From contig JASHUC010000026.1 in NCBI GenBank assembly GCA_030040235.1, positions 1 to 11,244 on the forward strand: a stretch of DNA of 11,244 bases, given 5' to 3'. The position numbers and the translations under genes are program-made. The notes under the pieces are model-generated. The model was given only the letters and a program-made list of their open reading frames with translations. It ran no database searches and was not told where the DNA came from. This stretch comes from Gammaproteobacteria bacterium. GTDB taxonomy: Bacteria > Pseudomonadota > Gammaproteobacteria > Steroidobacterales > Steroidobacteraceae. Shown piece by piece: positions 7,461 through 11,244 of the stretch. How positions within the stretch are numbered: the first letter of the stretch is position 1; each line of letters starts with the position of its first letter.

Positions 7461-7471
7461 AGTAAGCTCTC

Positions 7472-7840
7472 GTGCAACTCACGATCGACGAGCGATTACC
7501 CGAGCCGGTCTTCTCGCAGATCGTCACGCAGATCCGTGACGCCGTGCGGGGTGGTCTGCTCAAGCCCGGCGCCGCACTGCCTGCCATCCGCCAGCTCGCG
7601 ATCGATCTGCGGATCAATCCGAACACCGTCGCCAAGGCGTATCGACTCCTCGAGCGCGATGCCGTGATCGAGACGGGCCGCCGGGGCTCGTTCGTGCATC
7701 GCGACGGCAAGAAGCATTCGAAAATCGATCTCGCCTCGGAGGCCGCATCAGCGCTTGCGCAGACCGTCGAGTCCCTGCGCACGAAGGGCCTCACGGATTC
7801 GGAGATCCGCAACGCATTCACCAGCGTCATGAAGGAATAG
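7472..7840 (+). CDS. GntR-family transcriptional regulator, YtrA subfamily
   Basis: A 122-residue DNA-binding protein. The N-terminal winged helix-turn-helix spans about residues 9-77: PVFSQIVTQIRDAVRGGLLK, LPAIRQLAIDLRINPNTVAK (recognition region 41-57) and the wing IETGRRGSFV. The C-terminal part is only about 45 residues and helical, ending TDSEIRNAFTSVMKE. This short tail without a ligand-binding domain defines the YtrA subfamily, whose members usually repress an operon of membrane transport genes. The GTG start is directly before MQLTIDERLPEP, where the family normally begins. It lacks a clear Shine-Dalgarno, so translation may be weak. It is followed after 2 bases by a membrane protein gene, so the two form one unit. 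Its effector is unknown. Confidence 0.93.
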   Translation: MQLTIDERLPEPVFSQIVTQIRDAVRGGLLKPGAALPAIRQLAIDLRINPNTVAKAYRLLERDAVIETGRRGSFVHRDGKKHSKIDLASEAASALAQTVESLRTKGLTDSEIRNAFTSVMKE

Positions 7841-7842
7841 CC

Positions 7843-8721
7843 ATGGCCAGTAACCTCCAGAGCTTGCTGGTTGCGATCGTGTTCGCATCGCAGATCATCG
7901 TGCTCTCGTTCTACGTGCCTCTGAGGTGGCGCCGGTACTACGCGCTGATGTTCGAGCGGTACCCACCGCAGCAGTATCCGCGGCTCTACCCGGTCCCCCA
8001 AGCGGAAATCGAGCGGAATCAGGCCGTATTCGGATCGGTGCAGCTCGCCGTGGGCGTCGCCGCGGTTATCAGCTGCATTGGGGCTTTGATCTACGCGACG
8101 AGTCCGCGGCTGATCGCGACACTCATGATGGTGTGTGGCCTGGTGCAAACGATGCTGATGATGTCGGTCGCGATGCGCCTGGAGGCCAGGATCGGGATGG
8201 CATTTCGCGGCGTGCCACCACCGAGTGTCCGATCGGCGGAGCTGCGACGGTGGCGGGTCACCGATTTCGTGTCTCCGCTGTGGATCGGGTTGGGTCTTGG
8301 GCTGCAGGTGATGGGTTTGGCGTGTGCAGCCTTCGTGTGGCTGCACTGGCCCCAGACGCTGGCGCTTCGCCCCGCCACGATTGCCGGTGCTGGGCTGCTC
8401 GCCGTCATGACCTACGCCTTGGTAAGGCCGGACCGATTGACGCGTGTCGATCCGTACATGTCCCCTGCGGATACCTTCGCTGCCCGGCAAGCCCGCTACC
8501 GCGGCGTGTTTCGCGCGGGGGCTGTCCTGGGCGTCTACCAGACGTTCATCCTTCTGTACAACACCCGGTTCATCCGCTTCGACGGCGTCTACCTGTTCAT
8601 GATTTTCAGCGTCCTGCTTCAGCTCTGGGGGCTGCTGATCGTGATGAGGTTGACCCGGAACTTCAGCAAGAGAGACTTCAGCGTCTATCGGGCTGAAGGC
8701 GGCGCACAGGTGGCCCCGTGA
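7843..8721 (+). CDS. Unrecognised multi-pass membrane protein co-transcribed with the GntR regulator
   Basis: A 292-residue protein I do not recognise. Hydrophobic segments lie at about residues 7-26, 62-84, 89-111, 143-167, 178-194, 222-239 and 249-269, suggesting seven membrane passes. Between the first two is a cytoplasm-like loop with FERYPPQQYPRLYPVPQAE (residues 38-56), rich in Pro, Tyr and Arg. Another polar loop (112-141) holds RGVPPPSVRSAELRRWRVTD, and a third (195-221) is charged. The C-terminus is polar. There is no ATP-binding motif or known catalytic motif. The start ATG lies 2 bases after the regulator's stop, with AAGGA overlapping that gene's end as ribosome site. YtrA regulators usually control ABC exporters; here no ATPase gene is nearby, so this membrane protein is the presumed regulated product. 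Confidence 0.85.
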   Translation: MASNLQSLLVAIVFASQIIVLSFYVPLRWRRYYALMFERYPPQQYPRLYPVPQAEIERNQAVFGSVQLAVGVAAVISCIGALIYATSPRLIATLMMVCGLVQTMLMMSVAMRLEARIGMAFRGVPPPSVRSAELRRWRVTDFVSPLWIGLGLGLQVMGLACAAFVWLHWPQTLALRPATIAGAGLLAVMTYALVRPDRLTRVDPYMSPADTFAARQARYRGVFRAGAVLGVYQTFILLYNTRFIRFDGVYLFMIFSVLLQLWGLLIVMRLTRNFSKRDFSVYRAEGGAQVAP

Positions 8722-8730
8722 GAGTGCGTG

Positions 8731-8748
8731 GCGCGCTGGGCTGCGCGC
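8731..8748. terminator. Possible short hairpin between convergent genes
   Basis: GCGCGC (8731-8736), a six-base loop TGGGCT and GCGCGC (8743-8748) can form a six-pair GC stem in the 29 bases between the convergent membrane protein gene and the ClC gene. It has no T-run on either strand, so at best it would be a weak bidirectional or Rho-assisted end. Such alternating GC sequence also arises by chance in this DNA. Confidence 0.25.
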
Positions 8749-8750
8749 GC

Positions 8751-10007
8751 TTACGCGCCTGGCGGCGGCACCGGCTTCTTTTCGAGGAAGCCTCCCGTAG
8801 GAAGAGCGGCGACGTGAAAGTAATTGCTCTCGGCGAGCGCCTGGTAGAGGGGCGGGGTGAAGAAGGCCGAGATGCGCGAAGCGACGAGCGCCGTCGCCAT
8901 CATCGGGATCACCATGCCCGTGCCGTTGGTCATCTCCATCACGATGACGAACGATGTGATGGGTGACTGCGTTACCGCGGCGAGGTATCCGGTCATGCAG
9001 AGCGCGATCACCGCTGCCATCGGTGCCCAGGCGAACACCGCGTGCACCCACTGGGCAAGTCCCGCGCCGATCGACAGTGACGGTGAGAACAGCCCGCCGG
9101 GGATGCCGGCCATGTAGGTCACCACCATGGCACCCCATTTGGCGATCGCATAGCCTTGCGAGAGCGGCGCGGTGCCGGTGAGCAGATGCCGCGCCTGGTC
9201 GTAGCCGCTGCCCCAGGTCTCACCGTGCGTGCCGACACCGAGCGCGGCCACCGCGATCCCGATGCCCAGGGCATACAGCAGGGGCCAGCGAGCACGCAGC
9301 GCAATCAGCCAGTCGGGCATCCAGCGTCGCCACCGCAGCAGCGCGAGGTTGAAGGCCGCGCCAAAAAGCCCGCAGAGTGCGGCCGAGAGCACGACCGGCA
9401 GGGCGAAGGCTCCGCCGAGGTTCTCCGGCACGTTGAGCTGGCCGAAGTAAAGGTAGTTCCCCGCGAGTGCGAGCGAGGTCAGGCCGGAGAACACGACGGC
9501 CGTGATCATGATGCCGTTGGTGCGGCTCTCGAAATCCCGCGCCAGCTCCTCGATCGCGAAGATGATGCCGGCGAGCGGCGTATTGAACGCCGCCGACAGG
9601 CCTGCCGCCGCACCGGCCAGCAGGAGCCGACGGTCGAGTTGCGGGTTGCGGTGCGGGTAGAAGCGGCGGATCTCCGCCATGATCGCCGCACCAATGTGAA
9701 CCGTGGGGCCCTCCCGGCCGATCGTCAGGCCGCCGAGCAGGCCGAGCAGAGAAACGCCGATCTTCCCGATGATCACGCGCGGGCCGAACAAGCGGCGCAG
9801 CAGCGTATCTGCCTCCTCCGGGCGCGGCGCATGCAGTGCGGCGATCACCTGCGGAATGCCGCTGCCCTCGCTGCCGGTGAACCAGCGCCGGGTGAGAAAC
9901 AGCGCGAGGACCGTGAGCGCCGGGGTGATCACGAATGCGAGCCACGCGCGGCCCGCAATGAGGCGCAGGAAGGCGTTGGACGCGTACGTGCTCCAGTCGG
10001 CGTACAA
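8751..10007 (-). CDS. clcA: ClC-family chloride/proton antiporter (start probably upstream, up to 10109)
   Basis: Membrane protein exchanging Cl- for H+, or a related anion channel. ClC signatures, numbered from the TTG at 10007, are GSGIP (48-52), GREGP (97-101) with the gating Glu99, and IEE (152-154), where Glu154 matches the internal proton glutamate of E. coli ClC. GGLFSPS (304-310) and PPLY with Tyr388, the inner-gate tyrosine, follow. Both glutamates present suggest an antiporter rather than a channel. No CBS domains follow. The TTG start cuts the first membrane helix. The same frame continues upstream without a stop to 10115 and encodes RRLFLQVGLPWGAALLAGLV followed by SVLYADW, a proper helix B. 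That extension has no ATG, GTG or TTG; an ATA at 10109-10107 overlaps the tannase stop (ATAG) and has AAGGTAGAG just upstream. With that start the protein has 452 residues. The symbol indicates family only. Confidence 0.93.
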   Translation of the reverse strand: MYADWSTYASNAFLRLIAGRAWLAFVITPALTVLALFLTRRWFTGSEGSGIPQVIAALHAPRPEEADTLLRRLFGPRVIIGKIGVSLLGLLGGLTIGREGPTVHIGAAIMAEIRRFYPHRNPQLDRRLLLAGAAAGLSAAFNTPLAGIIFAIEELARDFESRTNGIMITAVVFSGLTSLALAGNYLYFGQLNVPENLGGAFALPVVLSAALCGLFGAAFNLALLRWRRWMPDWLIALRARWPLLYALGIGIAVAALGVGTHGETWGSGYDQARHLLTGTAPLSQGYAIAKWGAMVVTYMAGIPGGLFSPSLSIGAGLAQWVHAVFAWAPMAAVIALCMTGYLAAVTQSPITSFVIVMEMTNGTGMVIPMMATALVASRISAFFTPPLYQALAESNYFHVAALPTGGFLEKKPVPPPGA

Positions 10008-10105
10008 GACCGAGACCAGGCCCGCGAGAAGCGCCGCGCCCCAGGGCAGGCCTACCTGCAGAAAGAGCCGTCTGGATCGAGCGCCGAGGAGCCGGTGTCT
10101 TGCTT

Positions 10106-11244
10106 CTATCGCGCTCTACCTTGGCGTGCGGGAGCGGCACACCTGAAGTTCTTTTCCTCGTCGGTGCTCCCGCGGCCGCCATACACGGCCACCTGCGGAT
10201 ACGCGCACAACGGCCGGGTGCGGGGCGAGGCTCCCGCCGGATTGCTCACCACGATCCTCTTCGGGGCATGGCCACTCGCGACCCACTCGTCGAGGGTCGA
10301 GATGGGGTCGAAGACCGAAGGCCCGTTGCCACCCCCACAGTGTGCCATGCCGGGAATCATGAAGAGGCGCACATTGCGAGCCTCCTTCGGGTTGAGATGT
10401 CGGCGGAGCTCGACGTAGAAGTTTACGGTGCTCATGGGTGGAATGAGGCCGTCGGCCCAGCCGTGCGAGAGCAGAAGCTTGCGTCCTCCGGCGAGGAAGG
10501 CGTTGAGACCGGTGGGCGGGACGTCGAGCTGCGCGCTGCCGACCTGCATGCCACGGACAACATCGTGGTCATAGTCGAAGGTTCTGAAATCCCAGTTCGG
10601 ATCCTTGAACACGAGGTCGCCGAAGTACGTCACCGCAGCGCCAAAGGGCTTTGGCCCCATCGTCTGGATGGGCAGCTGGCCCTCACTGCCGGGCTCGAAC
10701 CCCGGAAAGATGGAACGGCCGGTACGCGGGTTGCGCGGTCCCTGGTAGATCGCTTGCAAGGCCGCAACCTGGGGACCCGTGAGGCAGTCGGGGCCGTCCT
10801 CGGACTTGCACTCGAGGACGGCGGGATCGAAGTGACAGGTCTCCGGAGAAGAGACGATGCCGTCCTCGAGGCCATCGCGGGCATCGCAGGCCTCGAGCAC
10901 GGCGCGGTGAATCATCGCAAACTTTGCCGGCGGAATGTGGCTCGCCGCATCCTTGAGCGTGGCCTCGCCGGTCCACAGCGAGCTCACCATCAGTGCGACC
11001 ATGGGATTGGCGGGCGCCATTGCGGAGATGCCATCATAGTCGGCCGGATAGCGATACGCCTCCATCAGCCCCTGCCGGCCACCGGTCGAGCAGCTCACGA
11101 AGAGCGATCGATGCGCATCCGAGCCATAGAACGCCGCGATCAATGCCTTCGCGGTGGCCGTCGTTTCGTGCACGGCGCGGTAGCCGAAGTCCACCAGTTT
11201 CTCGGGGTGACGCTCCGCGAATCCGGCGTCGAGGGCGTTGCCCT
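10106..11244 (-). CDS. Tannase/feruloyl esterase family alpha/beta hydrolase (5' end beyond the window)
   Basis: Serine esterase of the tannase family, which hydrolyses ester bonds of gallic, ferulic or related phenolic acids; usually secreted or periplasmic. The frame is open to the window edge, so the N-terminus and any signal peptide are not visible; about 379 residues are present. Numbered from the GTG at 11194, the CS-D-HC catalytic signature is complete: Cys35-Ser36 in CSTGGRQG, Asp248 in SHGWADGLIPP and His285-Cys286 in GMAHCGGG. ACDARDGLEDGIV (102-114) resembles the family's calcium-binding loop and is followed by the usual CHFDPAVLECK. The end, PLCAYPQVAVYGG then STDEEKNFRC, is the normal tannase C-terminus plus about ten extra residues. 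The stop TAG abuts the ClC gene, suggesting one transcript. The substrate cannot be told from sequence. The codons upstream of 11194 (NALDAGFAERHPEKL) continue the family pattern, so that GTG is not the true start. Confidence 0.94.
   Translation of the reverse strand, partial: GNALDAGFAERHPEKLVDFGYRAVHETTATAKALIAAFYGSDAHRSLFVSCSTGGRQGLMEAYRYPADYDGISAMAPANPMVALMVSSLWTGEATLKDAASHIPPAKFAMIHRAVLEACDARDGLEDGIVSSPETCHFDPAVLECKSEDGPDCLTGPQVAALQAIYQGPRNPRTGRSIFPGFEPGSEGQLPIQTMGPKPFGAAVTYFGDLVFKDPNWDFRTFDYDHDVVRGMQVGSAQLDVPPTGLNAFLAGGRKLLLSHGWADGLIPPMSTVNFYVELRRHLNPKEARNVRLFMIPGMAHCGGGNGPSVFDPISTLDEWVASGHAPKRIVVSNPAGASPRTRPLCAYPQVAVYGGRGSTDEEKNFRCAAPARQGRAR

Noticed and set aside
7312..9138. Long minus-strand open frame of 608 codons
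   Set aside because: It is antisense to the GntR regulator, the seven-helix protein and part of the ClC gene. Its product is Arg/His/Pro/Asp-rich without any domain, typical of a shadow frame in high-GC DNA.

Overview
The window is high-GC DNA that reads like a proteobacterial chromosome. The families present (KdpFABC with the small KdpF, a CS-D-HC tannase, a YtrA-type GntR regulator) fit a Proteobacterium, possibly a soil or water gammaproteobacterium, but the sequence alone does not fix the taxon. There are no tRNA or rRNA genes, insertion sequences or CRISPR arrays.

Left part (about 263-6309, minus strand): a complete high-affinity potassium uptake operon. In transcription order it holds a 31-residue small membrane protein (6309-6214), kdpF (6198-6118, 26 residues, GTG start), kdpA (6063-4255), kdpB (4210-2081), kdpC (2055-1039) and an OmpR/KdpE-type response regulator (1042-263) that overlaps the kdpC stop. 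Three points stand out. No kdpD sensor kinase lies between kdpC and the regulator. The regulator's receiver domain has lost its phosphorylation residues: the acceptor Asp is Glu, the acidic pair is Ala-Ala and the Lys is Arg. KdpC is almost twice the usual length, because of an internal insert built from about six degenerate ten-residue repeats.

Middle part (6310-8750, plus strand): a short glycosyltransferase-2-like fragment, probably a gene remnant; a DUF202/YidH-like membrane protein; and a two-gene unit made of a YtrA-subfamily GntR repressor and an unrecognised protein with about seven membrane segments. In front of the repressor, a 26-bp near-perfect palindrome overlaps the -10 element of a good sigma-70-like promoter. 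This is the clearest regulatory site in the window and suggests autoregulation of the pair.

Right part (8751-11244, minus strand): a tannase/feruloyl-esterase family gene whose 5' end lies beyond the window, followed directly by a ClC-type chloride/proton antiporter gene. The first membrane helix of the antiporter is encoded upstream of the first ATG/GTG/TTG codon. True translation may therefore begin at a rare codon, possibly an ATA overlapping the tannase stop.

Together, Kdp (K+ import) and ClC (Cl-/H+ exchange) point to ion and osmotic homeostasis, but they lie on separate transcripts and nothing in the sequence proves a functional link between them.
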